A program made the position numbers and the translations under genes. Shown here in pieces: positions 1 through 10,048 of a stretch of DNA of 64,000 bases. Where the stretch lies: contig NZ_KB905163.1 of NCBI RefSeq assembly GCF_000378625.1, positions 62,001 to 126,000 of the forward strand, given 5' to 3'. Source of the DNA: Colwellia piezophila ATCC BAA-637 (GTDB taxonomy: Bacteria > Pseudomonadota > Gammaproteobacteria > Enterobacterales > Alteromonadaceae). Positions within the stretch are counted from its first letter, which is position 1. Every line of letters begins with the position of its first letter. Below the pieces are notes generated by a model. It did no database searches. It saw only the letters and a program-made list of their open reading frames with translations, and was not told the DNA's origin.

Positions 1-324
1 AGTGAGAACAGATAAATTAATTTGATTTTCTTGCGTTAACATTTCAGCATCTATTGCAATCAATTGCTGATATATGACTAAGCCTTGCTGGTATTTCTTT
101 AATAAGCTAGCGGCTGATAAATCAGGTAATATCGCATTATTACCACCGACTTCAGGTTGATTGAAGGGGCTTGATTGTAAGTAAAAATCTTCATGGGCTT
201 GAATGATTGTCGCTAATTGTTGATCTTCGCTTTGATCATCATTATTAATATTAACAGCATGGCTGGTATTCATGAGGCAAAGACTAACAGCCAAAAATAC
301 AAGGTAAGTAACTAAGGTCTTCAT
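1..324 (-). CDS. DUF885-family secreted protein, N-terminal part only
   Basis: The gene is cut by the window edge; 108 codons are visible, reading leftwards from the ATG at 322-324. The protein starts MKTLVTYLVFLAVSLCL and has a hydrophobic stretch ending near NTSHA, which looks like a Sec signal peptide. After it comes the pattern LPDLSAASLLKKYQQGL, then IDAEMLTQENQINLSVL, which resembles the N-terminal part of DUF885 proteins (putative secreted metallopeptidase-like proteins). No catalytic region lies within the window. No good ribosome binding site is seen before the ATG. The family call rests on pattern recognition of a short piece and is moderate. Confidence 0.6.
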   Translation of the reverse strand, partial: MKTLVTYLVFLAVSLCLMNTSHAVNINNDDQSEDQQLATIIQAHEDFYLQSSPFNQPEVGGNNAILPDLSAASLLKKYQQGLVIYQQLIAIDAEMLTQENQINLSVLT

Positions 325-423
325 TGGGGTAACTCAAAAAAGGAAGGAGGCACGATAATAACGTGAAGTAAATTATCCTGCCTTAATTTTTTTGTGTCTT
401 TATTGTTAACTTTTGGGTTAACA

Positions 424-969
424 CTACATTTTAAAGAAAAGTTCTCTATAAACTTTGAGCTCAGCAATAGACTCTTTTATATCGTCTAAGGCCAAATGTG
501 CACCCGTTTTGACAACTGAATCAAGTACTTCGGGTTTCCAGCGTCTTGCCAATTCTTTAATAGTACTAACATCGAGGTTACGGTAATGAAAATGCTCTTC
601 AAAGTCAGGCATATATTTATTAATAAAACGTCTATCTTGTCCGATGCTATTACCACACATAGGAGACTTACCTTTTGGCACCCACGCTTGAATAAAAGCT
701 AAGCTTTGTTCGGTTGCTTGCGTTAAGCTTACCTTGCTATCACGACACCGCTGGGTAAGTCCTGACTTGCCATGATGCTCAATACACCACGGGTTCATAT
801 TATTTAATACGTCATCACTTTGATTGATAGCAAAAATTGGTCCTTGCGCTAACATATTTAAATGACTATCGGTGATAATGATAGCTATTTCTAAAATAAC
901 ATCATCTGCTGGCTCTAACCCGGTCATTTCCAGATCAAGCCAAATTAAATTACTGTCATTACCCACCAT
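424..969 (-). CDS. orn: Oligoribonuclease
   Basis: 3'-5' exonuclease that degrades 2-5 nt RNA fragments, including pGpG from c-di-GMP turnover, in the cytoplasm. The protein has 181 residues, the same as E. coli Orn, and aligns with it by eye over its whole length. The DEDDh motif is intact: Asp12 and Glu14 in WLDLEMTG, the [10 protein letters not shown] segment carrying the second Asp, and the His/Asp pair in [10 protein letters not shown]. It is transcribed away from rsgA, the same divergent arrangement as in E. coli. The link to c-di-GMP is of interest because a GGDEF-EAL protein is encoded at 36.7-39.3 kb. Confidence 0.97.
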   Translation of the reverse strand: MVGNDSNLIWLDLEMTGLEPADDVILEIAIIITDSHLNMLAQGPIFAINQSDDVLNNMNPWCIEHHGKSGLTQRCRDSKVSLTQATEQSLAFIQAWVPKGKSPMCGNSIGQDRRFINKYMPDFEEHFHYRNLDVSTIKELARRWKPEVLDSVVKTGAHLALDDIKESIAELKVYRELFFKM

Positions 970-1066
970 AAACTTCCCTTAAAAAAATGCACAAGCATTC
1001 GCATATAATTGTTAGTATAATACGTCAGAACTAAGTTGGATCAAATTAAATAGATGAATAAATCAC

Positions 1067-2119
1067 ATGTCTAAGGTAAAAAAACTGACCAAAGGTCAAC
1101 AAAGGCGTATCAAAGCCAATCATGATAAAAAGCTTTCAGGCAAAAACACTAAAAATAAAGTGCAATGGCAAGATGATGATTTAGGTGCTCCCGAGCAAGG
1201 GGTCATTATTAGTCGCTTTGGGCAACATGCCGATGTAGAAGATGGTTCGGGTAAAGTCTTTCGCTGTAATTTACGCCGCTCCATTTCCTCCCTTGTCTGT
1301 GGTGACAAGGTACTATGGCGACAGGGCAAAGAAAGCCAGCACTCAATTACCGGAATTATTGAAGCTGTCCACGAGCGAGACTCAGTATTAAGTCGTCCCG
1401 ATGTTTATGATGGCGTTAAACCTATCGCAGCAAATATCAGTCAAATTTTGATTGTTTCTTCGGTCTTACCTGTTTTTAATAGCGATATTATTGATCGGTA
1501 CTTAGTCGCCGCTGAGCAGACCGGTATTACCCCAGTCATTGTACTCAATAAGACGGATTTATTAACAACCATCAGTAGCAATGAGCAAGCATCGATCGCT
1601 AAACAGCTCAAAATCTATCACGATATTGGTTATCACGTTCTCTATGCTAGTAGTACGACGCGCGATGGTATTGATGAACTTAAAGTACAATTGGCACAAC
1701 ATACCAGTATTTTTGTCGGTCAATCCGGCGTTGGAAAGTCAACGTTAGTTAATGCCCTTATGCCTGGCGTAGGAATATTAACAAAAGAAGTCTCTGAAAA
1801 CTCCGGCCTAGGGCAACATACCACGACAGTAGCGCGTTTATACCACTTTGATGAAGGCGGTGACTTAATTGACTCCCCTGGCATTCGTGAATTCGGTCTA
1901 TGGCATTTAACACCCGAGCAAGTATGCCATGGTTTTACCGAGTTCTCAGATTTCCTTGGTTTGTGTAAATTTCGAGATTGTAAACATCAAATAGACCCTG
2001 GTTGTGCCTTAATAGCCGCCGCAAAGGATAAAAAAATTAATCCTGCCCGCTTAGCTAGCTTTCAGCGTATCTTAGCTAGCCTCAATGATAATACATTAAC
2101 CTCACGTTTTAACAATTAA
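1067..2119 (+). CDS. rsgA: Ribosome small subunit GTPase RsgA
   Basis: Circularly permuted GTPase that acts in late maturation of the 30S subunit. 350 residues. Order of parts: basic N-terminus, OB-fold region, G4 motif NKTD, then the P-loop GQSGVGKST at about 218-226, the G3 motif DSPG, and a C-terminal zinc-binding region with CKFRDCKH and PGC. The G4-before-G1 order is the signature of the permuted YlqF/RsgA class. It is followed after 9 nt by psd, so the two are very likely cotranscribed. Length and motifs are normal for the family. Confidence 0.97.
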   Translation: MSKVKKLTKGQQRRIKANHDKKLSGKNTKNKVQWQDDDLGAPEQGVIISRFGQHADVEDGSGKVFRCNLRRSISSLVCGDKVLWRQGKESQHSITGIIEAVHERDSVLSRPDVYDGVKPIAANISQILIVSSVLPVFNSDIIDRYLVAAEQTGITPVIVLNKTDLLTTISSNEQASIAKQLKIYHDIGYHVLYASSTTRDGIDELKVQLAQHTSIFVGQSGVGKSTLVNALMPGVGILTKEVSENSGLGQHTTTVARLYHFDEGGDLIDSPGIREFGLWHLTPEQVCHGFTEFSDFLGLCKFRDCKHQIDPGCALIAAAKDKKINPARLASFQRILASLNDNTLTSRFNN

Positions 2120-2128
2120 GGAAAACGA

Positions 2129-3016
2129 GTGTCTTCAAACAATAATCTTAGCGATAAAATAAAAATCACCTTGCAATACATTATGCCTAAACATGCTATT
2201 TCACGTTTAGTTGGTAAGTTAGCCGCTGCAAAAATGGGCTGGTTAACCACTAAGCTTATTAGTCTATTTATTAATGCATATGGCATCAATATGGATGAAG
2301 CGAAACTAAAAAAGGCCAGTGACTTTGACACTTTTAATAATTTTTTTACTCGCGAATTAGAAGAAGGTGCTCGCCAAATCAATAATGATGAAAACACTAT
2401 ATGCTACCCAGTAGATGGTGCTATTAGTCAACAAGGTGATATTGTTGATGGGCAACTTATCCAAGCGAAAGGCTTTAATTATAGCCTAACCACGTTACTT
2501 GGTGGTGATGAAAAAACTGCAGCCCCTTTTCAAGGCGGAAAATTTTCTTGTATTTACCTTGCACCAAAAGATTATCACCGAATCCATATGCCAATGGCAG
2601 CAACATTACGTGAAATGATTTACATCCCCGGCGAACTATTTTCAGTTAACCCCCTTACCGCTGAAAATGTACCTGATCTTTTTGCTCGAAATGAGCGTGT
2701 CGTTGCCATTTTTGATACCGAATTCGGCGAACTAGCTATGATATTGGTTGGCGCTACGATTGTTGCTAGTATTGAAACAACCTGGGCAGGTACAATTACC
2801 CCCCCAGCAGGTAAAGCTATCTTCAGATGGCAATACCCACAAGGAGGTAGCGATGCGATTACCTTTGAGAAAGGGGATGAAATGGGCCGCTTCAAGTTAG
2901 GTTCAACGGTTGTCAGTGCTTTCGCCCCAAAAATGCTAAGTGAATTTGCCCAAGATGCAGGGCCTGGTACTGTCACTCGCCTTGGCGAGATCTATGCTTC
3001 CCTTAAAAAGTCATAA
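2129..3016 (+). CDS. psd: Phosphatidylserine decarboxylase proenzyme
   Basis: Inner-membrane enzyme that makes phosphatidylethanolamine from phosphatidylserine. 295 residues. The start codon is GTG at 2129, preceded by AAGGAAAAC from the end of rsgA. Near the C-terminus is LGSTVV, the family's self-cleavage site, where the serine becomes the pyruvoyl cofactor and splits the proenzyme into beta and alpha chains. The DYHRIHMP segment is also typical. rsgA-psd is a conserved gammaproteobacterial pair; the mscM gene that follows psd in E. coli is absent here and a BlaI-type regulator follows instead. Confidence 0.96.
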   Translation: MSSNNNLSDKIKITLQYIMPKHAISRLVGKLAAAKMGWLTTKLISLFINAYGINMDEAKLKKASDFDTFNNFFTRELEEGARQINNDENTICYPVDGAISQQGDIVDGQLIQAKGFNYSLTTLLGGDEKTAAPFQGGKFSCIYLAPKDYHRIHMPMAATLREMIYIPGELFSVNPLTAENVPDLFARNERVVAIFDTEFGELAMILVGATIVASIETTWAGTITPPAGKAIFRWQYPQGGSDAITFEKGDEMGRFKLGSTVVSAFAPKMLSEFAQDAGPGTVTRLGEIYASLKKS

Positions 3017-3099
3017 ATGTGGACTGTAGTTCAGATAAAGCATCAAAAACCCATCATTGAATAAAAATGTTGCTCATTTAGTGTACTCAATATATGCTT

Positions 3100-3131
3100 A
3101 GACAAAATACGATTACATTCGTATCTTGTCT
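3100..3131. promoter_or_regulatory. Likely operator dyad of the BlaI-type repressor
   Basis: A 13-bp arm AGACAAAATACGA (3100-3112) faces TCGTATCTTGTCT (3119-3131) across a 6-bp spacer; 12 of 13 positions pair. It lies 55 bp upstream of the repressor's ATG, and no T-run follows, so it is not a terminator for psd. A possible promoter, TAGACA - 17 bp - TATCTT, falls inside it. BlaI/MecI repressors bind short dyads over their own promoter, so autoregulation is the natural reading. The dyad is seen directly; the function is inferred. Confidence 0.6.
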
Positions 3132-3185
3132 AATATGATAAAAAATATCAGCCAAAACTAACACTACCACATAAAGGATATATAA

Positions 3186-3566
3186 ATGGCGCAGGATAAT
3201 TCCGTTGTTAAGCCCACTGAAGCTGAGTTAACACTGCTTAATGTGCTTTGGAAAATGGGACCCGCTACGGTCAGGCAGGTTCATGATGTTGTTAGCATTA
3301 CACAAAAAACTGGCTATACTACTGTTTTAAAAATATTACAGATCATGCATGAAAAATCGTTAGTCATTCGCGATGAAAGTAATCGAGCTCATGTTTATGC
3401 TACGGCTAATAGCCAAACACAAACACAATCGTCACTTATTAAAGACTTAATTAGTAAAGCATTTGGCGGTTCAACATCAAAATTGGTTATGCGCGCTATT
3501 GATGATTCAACCAGTGCTCAAGAAATTAGTGATATACGTCAACTATTAAACTCATTAGAAAAGTAG
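3186..3566 (+). CDS. BlaI/MecI-type winged-helix repressor
   Basis: 126-residue protein with the BlaI/MecI/CopY layout: an N-terminal winged helix (LTLLNVLWKMGPATVRQV, then KTGYTTVLKILQIMHEKSLV) and a short C-terminal dimerisation part. In the family it represses the operon until a partner M56 metallopeptidase signals its cleavage. The M56 gene starts 18 bp downstream, the standard pairing. The dyad at 3100-3131 is the likely binding site. No beta-lactamase gene is nearby, so the regulated trait is not necessarily drug resistance. Confidence 0.88.
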   Translation: MAQDNSVVKPTEAELTLLNVLWKMGPATVRQVHDVVSITQKTGYTTVLKILQIMHEKSLVIRDESNRAHVYATANSQTQTQSSLIKDLISKAFGGSTSKLVMRAIDDSTSAQEISDIRQLLNSLEK

Positions 3567-3584
3567 CTAGACCCAAATTTAACT

Positions 3585-5756
3585 ATGTTTGAACAATTAT
3601 TTAATAGCCCTTTATTATATAGCTTATCGTTAACCTTATTGCACTTTTTGTGGCAAGGTCTACTCGTTGCGCTTACCTTAAAGTCAGCCTTATTTATTAT
3701 TGACACAAACAAGCCTAAATTACGTTACGCATTAGCAACTATTGCTATGCTTGCTAATGCGGTACTGGCGATACTTACCTTCGTTATGGTTTATCCTGAC
3801 ACAAGTGCAAGTCTTAATAGCAACCTCAGCCCGATTCCATTAACGAATTTAGTTAATGAGCTTACTCAGCAAAACACCTTGTATAGCTATCAAGAATTAC
3901 TGCCGTCTATTTTAGCTTATTCATTACCTTATCTTGCCATACTTTGGCTCGCGACCATCACGATGCTCGCCGGTAAACTTTTGATTGAGGTACGTAATGT
4001 TAATAACTTACCTGTGCATTCAAGTATTACTCCCCCTTCAGCTTTATTAGCTCGCTTTGATGAATTAGCCAAACAAATTAGCTTAGCGAAAACACCCCAA
4101 TTACTCATTTCATTAAAAGCCGAAGTTCCTATGGCTATTGGTTGGTTAAAACCGGTAGTTTTATTGCCGGCTAGCATGGTGACTGGATTAGCCCCTGCGC
4201 AACTTGAAATGCTAATTTTACATGAGCTTGCTCATATTCGTCGTCACGATTATTTAGTTAATTTTTTACAGACTCTGATAGAGCTACTCTTTTTCTTCCA
4301 TCCGAGTGTGCACTGGGTTGGTAAGCAAATGCGTAATGAACGGGAGTATTGTAGTGATGATATCGCGGTACAGCAATGCGGCGATGCTATTGCTTATGCA
4401 CATACCTTAACTGATACCGCTTCGTTATGTTCGAAGCGTCACCTACATACGATACCAGCCATGGCAATGGCAGCATCTGGTGGTGATTTAAAAGCACGAG
4501 TACTGCGTTTAGTTGATCATCATTGCGCACCAAGTAACCTCACCAGTAAATGGCTAGCGGCTATCAGCCTGCTGCTAGCGTTAACATTACTCAGTATCAA
4601 TCAATTACTAACCTTGCCTTTCGCCCATCAATTGAATAATCAATTCCCGTGGCAACAAAACAGTTCATTTGCCAATAATATCGTTCATTCGAGACTAGCA
4701 ATAAGCGATCCTAAATTAGGCCAACGAGATAATATCCAACCTCGTCTATCGAAGGACTCTATCGCTCAACAACTACTGATGAGTAAAAAAACGTCTACTC
4801 AGGCTTCATTGAGTGAAGTTGTGATTATCAATGGCGATACCAATGCAACAATAAATAATGAGTTATCAATAATCCCCGCCATTAATGATAAATTGCAAAT
4901 CGACAACGCTAACTCTTCCTCTAAACCTGCTCTAGCACTTTCCTCAACCAAGATAAAAGTCGAAAAAATTACTCCTATCGACACGGTCAACGCTACGTTT
5001 GTAGATTATAAAAAAACATTGGCTAAGCAAAGTCTCAGCGCTAGTTCAGCTAAAGCTCAACTTAAAGTTAACCCGGCTAAAAATAATATCGAAGTAGAGT
5101 TTATCTCTAAGAGTATTGCACTGAATAATATTGAACAAGAATCTAGCCGTATACCATCACTAACTAATGCATCGGATCGGTTGCGGGCAGAAAATAAAGT
5201 CTTTAAAAAGACTAAAGCCGAGAAAGCTATTCAATTGAGAGTATCTCCTACGGCATTAGACACGTTAAAAGCAGCAAACCAGTTTATCCCCGTCAATTTT
5301 AACGATAGCTTTGATAAGAAAAACATTGCCTATACGCCGATTTCATATCGCCACGAAATCAGCCAATTAGCAATACAAAATGATTTATATCAAACATCAT
5401 ATAGATTACCCCCTACCAATACCCAAGCCACTAACACCAGTAAAATAACGTTTACTAAGCAAGCTATTCATAAGCCGGTAATGACGCACGCAGCGAAATT
5501 ACTTAACTCCATTAGCCCTATTTATCCCAGTGTAGCGAAGCGTCGTGGCATTGAGATGGAAGTACAAGTAAACTTTACCATTGACCGAAATGGCCGAGTG
5601 AAAGATATTCAATTTGGCCATAAGAATAAACTTATCTATTTCAAATCGGCGATAAGAACAGCTATTCGAAAATGGCGCTTTAGCCCGGCAACAAAGGGCG
5701 GAGAAAAGGTTAAAAGTAAGATGAGTAAGATATTCTCGTTTAGCCTACACGCTTAA
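3585..5756 (+). CDS. M56 family metallopeptidase with C-terminal TonB domain
   Basis: 723-residue BlaR1-like membrane protein. The N-terminal part has several hydrophobic helices and the zinc site HELAH at 213-217 in the context HELAHIRRHDYLVN. A further helix lies near residues 320-340. A long low-complexity, Ser/Lys/Asn-rich periplasmic stretch (about 350-630) follows, and then a TonB C-terminal domain from about 640 to the end (SPIYPSVAKRRGIEMEVQVNF, ending FRFS-like WRFSPATKGG). Classical BlaR1 has a penicillin-binding sensor domain at this place; it is absent here. The protein probably both signals to the BlaI-type repressor and touches the outer membrane or the cell wall, but its ligand is unknown. 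Confidence 0.85.
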   Translation: MFEQLFNSPLLYSLSLTLLHFLWQGLLVALTLKSALFIIDTNKPKLRYALATIAMLANAVLAILTFVMVYPDTSASLNSNLSPIPLTNLVNELTQQNTLYSYQELLPSILAYSLPYLAILWLATITMLAGKLLIEVRNVNNLPVHSSITPPSALLARFDELAKQISLAKTPQLLISLKAEVPMAIGWLKPVVLLPASMVTGLAPAQLEMLILHELAHIRRHDYLVNFLQTLIELLFFFHPSVHWVGKQMRNEREYCSDDIAVQQCGDAIAYAHTLTDTASLCSKRHLHTIPAMAMAASGGDLKARVLRLVDHHCAPSNLTSKWLAAISLLLALTLLSINQLLTLPFAHQLNNQFPWQQNSSFANNIVHSRLAISDPKLGQRDNIQPRLSKDSIAQQLLMSKKTSTQASLSEVVIINGDTNATINNELSIIPAINDKLQIDNANSSSKPALALSSTKIKVEKITPIDTVNATFVDYKKTLAKQSLSASSAKAQLKVNPAKNNIEVEFISKSIALNNIEQESSRIPSLTNASDRLRAENKVFKKTKAEKAIQLRVSPTALDTLKAANQFIPVNFNDSFDKKNIAYTPISYRHEISQLAIQNDLYQTSYRLPPTNTQATNTSKITFTKQAIHKPVMTHAAKLLNSISPIYPSVAKRRGIEMEVQVNFTIDRNGRVKDIQFGHKNKLIYFKSAIRTAIRKWRFSPATKGGEKVKSKMSKIFSFSLHA

Positions 5757-5855
5757 AGGTTTAGCTTTAGTTTTCAATTACCCTCATGCTAGTTCGATAT
5801 TTTCTTATATAATGAAAGTTATTCATTATGGTTGCTTATTTTTAGAGACTTACTC

Positions 5856-6860
5856 GTGCGTAAACTTCATATTTCGACCCTTGACCAAGACTCGACCAAT
5901 AATTTGTCAGCCCCGATGACGGTATTTTGGCAACAAGGTCTTTTTGCTTCGTTTACCGGTATTGCAGGAATAAATATTCATTATGCATTATTCATACACC
6001 CTGATGATACCACGCCTTCATTAGTGCTTGTCCCCGGGCGAAGTGAAAGTTATTTGAAGTACCAAGAGCTCGCCTTTGATTTATACCAAAAAGGCTTCAA
6101 TATTTTTATTATCGATCATCGGGGTCAAGGTTTATCCGAGCGATTAATTGCAAATAAACATAAGGGTTATGTTGTTAAATTCCAGCACTACATTGATGAT
6201 TTAAAATATTTCATTGATCATATTGTTGCGAAAAATAGCACCAGTAAACCGTACATACTAGCCCACTCTATGGGCGGCGCGATAGCAACTCGGTTTATGC
6301 AAGACTCACCTGACTCGGTAAGAGCAGCAGTAATAGCATCGCCTATGCTAGGTTTTAATTCAGGCAGTATTCCCAGCCCTATTGCGACAGGGTTAATAAA
6401 AATTAAGTTAACACTAAACAGAATGTTCAGTGTCCATCCTTGGTATTTTATCGGACAGCAAGGTTTCTCTACCGTCTCCTTTAGCAAGAATAAGTTAACT
6501 CACTCAGCACCGCGTTATCAAAATTTTAGCGACTTATACCAACAAAATAAGAGCATACAACTCGGCGGTGTTACTTGTCATTGGCTTGCTCAAAGCATTG
6601 GTGCACAAAAAGAAATATTTGCCAAAATAAACCAGCTAAAGACACCTATATTAGTACTCCAAGCAGGAAAAGATACCGTCGTTTGCCAACAGGCACAAAA
6701 TAAATTTTGTCAGCAATTACACGCACTACAACCACAATCTTGCCCTGATGGTGTCCCCATAAGGTTTGATGATGCCTATCATGAATTATTTTTTGAGATT
6801 GATGACTATAGAGACATTGCAATACAACGAAGTCTTGCTTGGTTTAAACAACATAGCTAA
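5856..6860 (+). CDS. pldB: Lysophospholipase L2-like alpha/beta hydrolase
   Basis: Alpha/beta hydrolase that aligns by eye with E. coli PldB: PGRSESYLKYQELAFDL, IDHRGQGLSERL, and the nucleophile elbow AHSMGG with Ser138. Near the C-terminus DAYHELFFE supplies the histidine. The family hydrolyses lysophospholipids at the inner membrane. I chose GTG at 5856 because AGAG lies 8 nt before it and the length (334) fits PldB; an in-frame TTG at 5832 would add 8 residues. It converges on fieF with only 25 bp between stops and no visible terminator. Confidence 0.85.
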   Translation: MRKLHISTLDQDSTNNLSAPMTVFWQQGLFASFTGIAGINIHYALFIHPDDTTPSLVLVPGRSESYLKYQELAFDLYQKGFNIFIIDHRGQGLSERLIANKHKGYVVKFQHYIDDLKYFIDHIVAKNSTSKPYILAHSMGGAIATRFMQDSPDSVRAAVIASPMLGFNSGSIPSPIATGLIKIKLTLNRMFSVHPWYFIGQQGFSTVSFSKNKLTHSAPRYQNFSDLYQQNKSIQLGGVTCHWLAQSIGAQKEIFAKINQLKTPILVLQAGKDTVVCQQAQNKFCQQLHALQPQSCPDGVPIRFDDAYHELFFEIDDYRDIAIQRSLAWFKQHS

Positions 6861-6885
6861 ACCCTTAACGTTACTGCCCTAATAA

Positions 6886-7803
6886 TTAAGCTTCATATCG
6901 AGACTGCACACCTTGCACCACTGAACTAGGATCATGATGAATAAAGACTTCACATGGAGCGAGCGCTTGACACATCTCAAACTCAATTTCATCGCCTATG
7001 CTATGCGCTTCTAATAGCGATAAATCATCACTCAATTCTAAATGAAATTGTATAAATCGCTTTGCTCCTGACTGGCGAGTGCGTAACTCATGCATACCTT
7101 TTGCTTTGCCATGAGTTAGCACAATATTTTTAATCTTAGCTAATTCATCATCACTTAACTCGCTATCCATTAACTGAGAGACACTTTGCACCATAATTTG
7201 ACCGGCACCGAAAACTAAGTACAGGGCAACTAATATAGTAAATACGCCATCCGCGTGTAGCCAAATACCTTGGCTCAAAATGATTGCGGCTAAAACGCCT
7301 AAATTCAAAAAGAGATCAGATTGGTAATGTAATGCATCACCACTAATAATAATGGATCCGGTGCGCTTTATCACATAACGCTGGAAAACGACAAGCACCA
7401 GGGTTAACGCTATTGATATGAGTGTTACCCAAATAGCAATTTCTCCCTGAACTATCGGCTGTGGATTAAGTAGCCGAGAAACACCACTAAAAATAAGTAA
7501 TATTGCTGAGCCCAGTACAAAGGAAGCTTGTACTAAACCCGCTAAACTTTCAGCTTTACCGTGACCAAAACTATGCTCTTTATCCGCCGGTGCTAGGGCA
7601 AAGCGTAAAATAACAATACTCATTATCGAGGCGAATAAATCTAAGATTGAGTCTGTGGTAGAGGCCAACATGGCACTAGAGTCAGTTGCTAGCCAAGCAT
7701 AGAGTTTTATTACCACTAAAACCAATGCCGTTGAAGTTGAAGAAATAGCGGCTAACCGCACCCAGAATGCATATTCATCGGCAGAAGTAGAACTTGTCGC
7801 CAT
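6886..7803 (-). CDS. fieF: Cation diffusion facilitator FieF-like transporter
   Basis: 305-residue inner-membrane antiporter of the CDF family, exporting Zn2+ or Fe2+ in exchange for protons. The metal site pattern of FieF is visible: the two Asp residues of TTDSILDLF in the second membrane helix, and His and Asp in DALHYQSDLF in the fifth. HSFGHGKAESLAG lies in the loop between. The C-terminal cytoplasmic domain with HIHHDP-like EVFIHHDP is present. Length is normal for the family. Metal specificity cannot be told from sequence alone. Confidence 0.9.
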   Translation of the reverse strand: MATSSTSADEYAFWVRLAAISSTSTALVLVVIKLYAWLATDSSAMLASTTDSILDLFASIMSIVILRFALAPADKEHSFGHGKAESLAGLVQASFVLGSAILLIFSGVSRLLNPQPIVQGEIAIWVTLISIALTLVLVVFQRYVIKRTGSIIISGDALHYQSDLFLNLGVLAAIILSQGIWLHADGVFTILVALYLVFGAGQIMVQSVSQLMDSELSDDELAKIKNIVLTHGKAKGMHELRTRQSGAKRFIQFHLELSDDLSLLEAHSIGDEIEFEMCQALAPCEVFIHHDPSSVVQGVQSRYEA

Positions 7804-7878
7804 TACGAATCCTTAAAGAAAAATTAAAAACTGAAAACTGAAAGTCATTATTAGTTATAATAACAAAAATTTTATCAC

Positions 7879-8355
7879 ATGATGATCGTTATGCTAGATG
7901 TTGTTCTTTTTCAACCACAGATCCCGCCAAATACCGGCAATATAATTCGTTTATGCGCAAACTCAGGCTTTCGTTTGCATTTAATTGAACCGTTAGGGTT
8001 TGATTTAGATGACAAAAAACTACGCCGTGCAGGCTTAGATTACCATGAATTTGCCGCTATAAATCGCCATAGTAACTTTGCTGCTTTCATGGATAAAGAA
8101 CAGCCAAAACGCGTGTTAGCTATCACGACAAAAACTAATAATTTTTATGGTGATATAAGCTTTACTGAAGGCGATTATTTATTGTTTGGTTCAGAAACCT
8201 CGGGCTTACCTGAAGAAGTGCGCGCACAAATTCCAGATGAAAATAAAATCAGAATTCCGATGTTAAAAGAAAGTAGAAGCATGAATCTCTCAAATGCTGC
8301 AGCGGTAATCGTTTACGATGCTTGGCGTCAACTAGGTTTTCCTAACGCGGTATAA
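7879..8355 (+). CDS. trmL: tRNA (cytidine(34)-2'-O)-methyltransferase
   Basis: SPOUT-fold enzyme that methylates the ribose of the wobble nucleotide in two tRNA-Leu isoacceptors. 158 residues, nearly collinear with E. coli Trm[40 protein letters not shown] and the knot motif [21 protein letters not shown]. The first ATG gives MMIVMLDVV; the ATG at 7891 (Met5) matches the E. coli N-terminus better, and no ribosome binding site separates them. It is followed by a bidirectional terminator shared with gpsA. Confidence 0.95.
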   Translation: MMIVMLDVVLFQPQIPPNTGNIIRLCANSGFRLHLIEPLGFDLDDKKLRRAGLDYHEFAAINRHSNFAAFMDKEQPKRVLAITTKTNNFYGDISFTEGDYLLFGSETSGLPEEVRAQIPDENKIRIPMLKESRSMNLSNAAAVIVYDAWRQLGFPNAV

Positions 8356-8384
8356 TCCGTATATATATAGATAATACAGACAAT

Positions 8385-8426
8385 AAAAAGGGTAAAGCAG
8401 TGTTTGACTGATTTACCCTTTTTTTC
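8385..8426. terminator. Bidirectional terminator between trmL and gpsA
   Basis: AAAAAGGGTAAA (8385-8396) pairs with TTTACCCTTTTT (8412-8423), with a smaller CAGT/ACTG stem inside. There is a T-run on the plus strand and an A-run (T-run on the minus strand) on the left side, so it can end both trmL and gpsA transcripts. Confidence 0.85.
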
Positions 8427-8456
8427 CCTCACATTATTCTGAATCAAAAAATGTGA

Positions 8457-9461
8457 TTACTCAAATTTCTTATCACGAGAGAGCAGATCAGCCGCAGCTG
8501 CCCTGGCATCTTTTCCGCGATAAAGTACTTGATAAACTTGTTCGACAATGGGCATTTCAACACCATGGCGCTGAGCAAGCATATAGACTTCTTTAGTGTT
8601 CCTATAACCTTCCACGACTTGAGCAATATCAGTAATCGCTTGTTTAACTTCACTACCTTGACCTAATGCTAAACCAAAGCGGCGATTACGAGATTGATTA
8701 TCAGTACATGTTAGCACCAGATCACCTAAACCTGCCATGCCCATAAATGTTGCAGGCTCAGCATTCAATGCTAAACCTAAACGGGTCATTTCAGCTAAAC
8801 CACGGGTAATTAAAGCTGTACGTGCATTAGCGCCAAAGCCAATACCATCCGATATACCTGCAGCAATAGCGATAACATTTTTCACCGCGCCACCCAATTG
8901 CACGCCAATAAAGTCTTTATTAGAGTAGACTCTAAATAGTTTCTCACAATGCAGTAAGTCAGATAGTTCAGCGACAAACTCATCATCAACAGAAGACAAT
9001 GAGATTGCGGTAGGTAAGCCTGAAGCCATTTCCTTAGCAAAAGTGGGCCCTGATAAAACGGCTAAAGATACCTTGTCACCTAGTATTTTAGAGGCGACTG
9101 TATGTAATAGATCGCCCGCATCAGGATCTAAGCCCTTGGTTGCCCAAGCAATTTTTGCTTTTTTTGTTAACATTGGCTTAATTTTCTTAAGCATATCCCC
9201 AAAGGCATGGCTCGGGACGACAACTAATATGTTATCGCTCGCTTGCACGGCCGTTGTTAAATCAGCTTCAAGCACTAGATTTTTAGGAAAAGGACATCCA
9301 CTCAGGTATTTAGCATTTTCATTATCTTGCACCATTGCTGAAACTTGAACAGCATCACGCCCCCACAGCAACGTTTTATGACCATTTCTGGCTAAACAAA
9401 TTGCTAAGGCCGTGCCGTAAGAGCCAGCACCCAGTACCGTGATTTTTGCAGCGACTGTCAT
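8457..9461 (-). CDS. gpsA: Glycerol-3-phosphate dehydrogenase [NAD(P)+]
   Basis: Makes sn-glycerol 3-phosphate from dihydroxyacetone phosphate for phospholipid synthesis in the cytoplasm. 334 residues. The Rossmann motif [12 protein letters not shown] is near the N-terminus, followed by [17 protein letters not shown], the catalytic lysine segment [14 protein letters not shown] and AMTRLG-type [10 protein letters not shown]. Length is normal. It is the last gene of a leftward cluster rhodanese-grxC-secB-gpsA, the same order as in E. coli, although cysE, which follows gpsA there, is not present. Confidence 0.97.
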   Translation of the reverse strand: MTVAAKITVLGAGSYGTALAICLARNGHKTLLWGRDAVQVSAMVQDNENAKYLSGCPFPKNLVLEADLTTAVQASDNILVVVPSHAFGDMLKKIKPMLTKKAKIAWATKGLDPDAGDLLHTVASKILGDKVSLAVLSGPTFAKEMASGLPTAISLSSVDDEFVAELSDLLHCEKLFRVYSNKDFIGVQLGGAVKNVIAIAAGISDGIGFGANARTALITRGLAEMTRLGLALNAEPATFMGMAGLGDLVLTCTDNQSRNRRFGLALGQGSEVKQAITDIAQVVEGYRNTKEVYMLAQRHGVEMPIVEQVYQVLYRGKDARAAAADLLSRDKKFE

Positions 9462-9501
9462 GTATAACCTTATTTATAAGCTAATTGATGGATGCAAATT
9501 A

Positions 9502-10002
9502 CTAATGTGTTTCAGTGCTCTGTGGTGCATTTTCTTGCGCTGCACGTTGTTGAACATAAGAGGCATATAAGCCTTCAAAGTTAACCGGCGTTAAATTAAA
9601 TTGTGGGAATGAACCACGGTTTACTAAACTTGCTACTGTTTCACGAGCATACGGGAACAATGTCGTTGGGCAGAAGGCGCCGATAGTATGTGCTATCTGT
9701 GCTTCAGGTAAGTTACCAATAGTGAAGATACCTGCTTGTTGTACTTCAGCTAAAAAGGCGGTTTTACCTTCAACTGTGGCAGTAACCGTTACCGATAAAA
9801 TAACTTCATAGGTATTATCGGCTAGTTTAGTTGAACGAGTATCAAGATCTAATTTAATTTCAGGTTTCCAATCTAACTGAAATACTTCAGGAGAATTAGG
9901 TGTTTCAAAAGAAACATCTTTGGTGTAAATACGTTGAATAGCAAATTCCGGCGATTGTTGTGGTGCTGCTTCATTGTTTGCTACTTGATTTTCTTCAGCC
10001 AT
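9502..10002 (-). CDS. secB: Protein-export chaperone SecB
   Basis: Cytoplasmic tetrameric chaperone that keeps preproteins unfolded and hands them to SecA. 166 residues, with the SecB core [36 protein letters not shown] and the conserved [10 protein letters not shown] near the C-terminus. The N-terminal ten residues and the C-terminal tail are Gln/Glu/Ala-rich and variable, as is usual. An AGGAG-type site (GGAGCC before the ATG on the minus strand) precedes it. It sits 40 bp upstream of gpsA and follows grxC, in the conserved order. Confidence 0.97.
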   Translation of the reverse strand: MAEENQVANNEAAPQQSPEFAIQRIYTKDVSFETPNSPEVFQLDWKPEIKLDLDTRSTKLADNTYEVILSVTVTATVEGKTAFLAEVQQAGIFTIGNLPEAQIAHTIGAFCPTTLFPYARETVASLVNRGSFPQFNLTPVNFEGLYASYVQQRAAQENAPQSTETH

Positions 10003-10048
10003 GAGGGGCTCCTGTTATTATAATTATTTTATTTAATGGAAGGTAAGG

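Noticed and set aside
3100..3131. Terminator of rsgA-psd
   Set aside because: Good dyad but no T-run; position before a repressor gene favours an operator.
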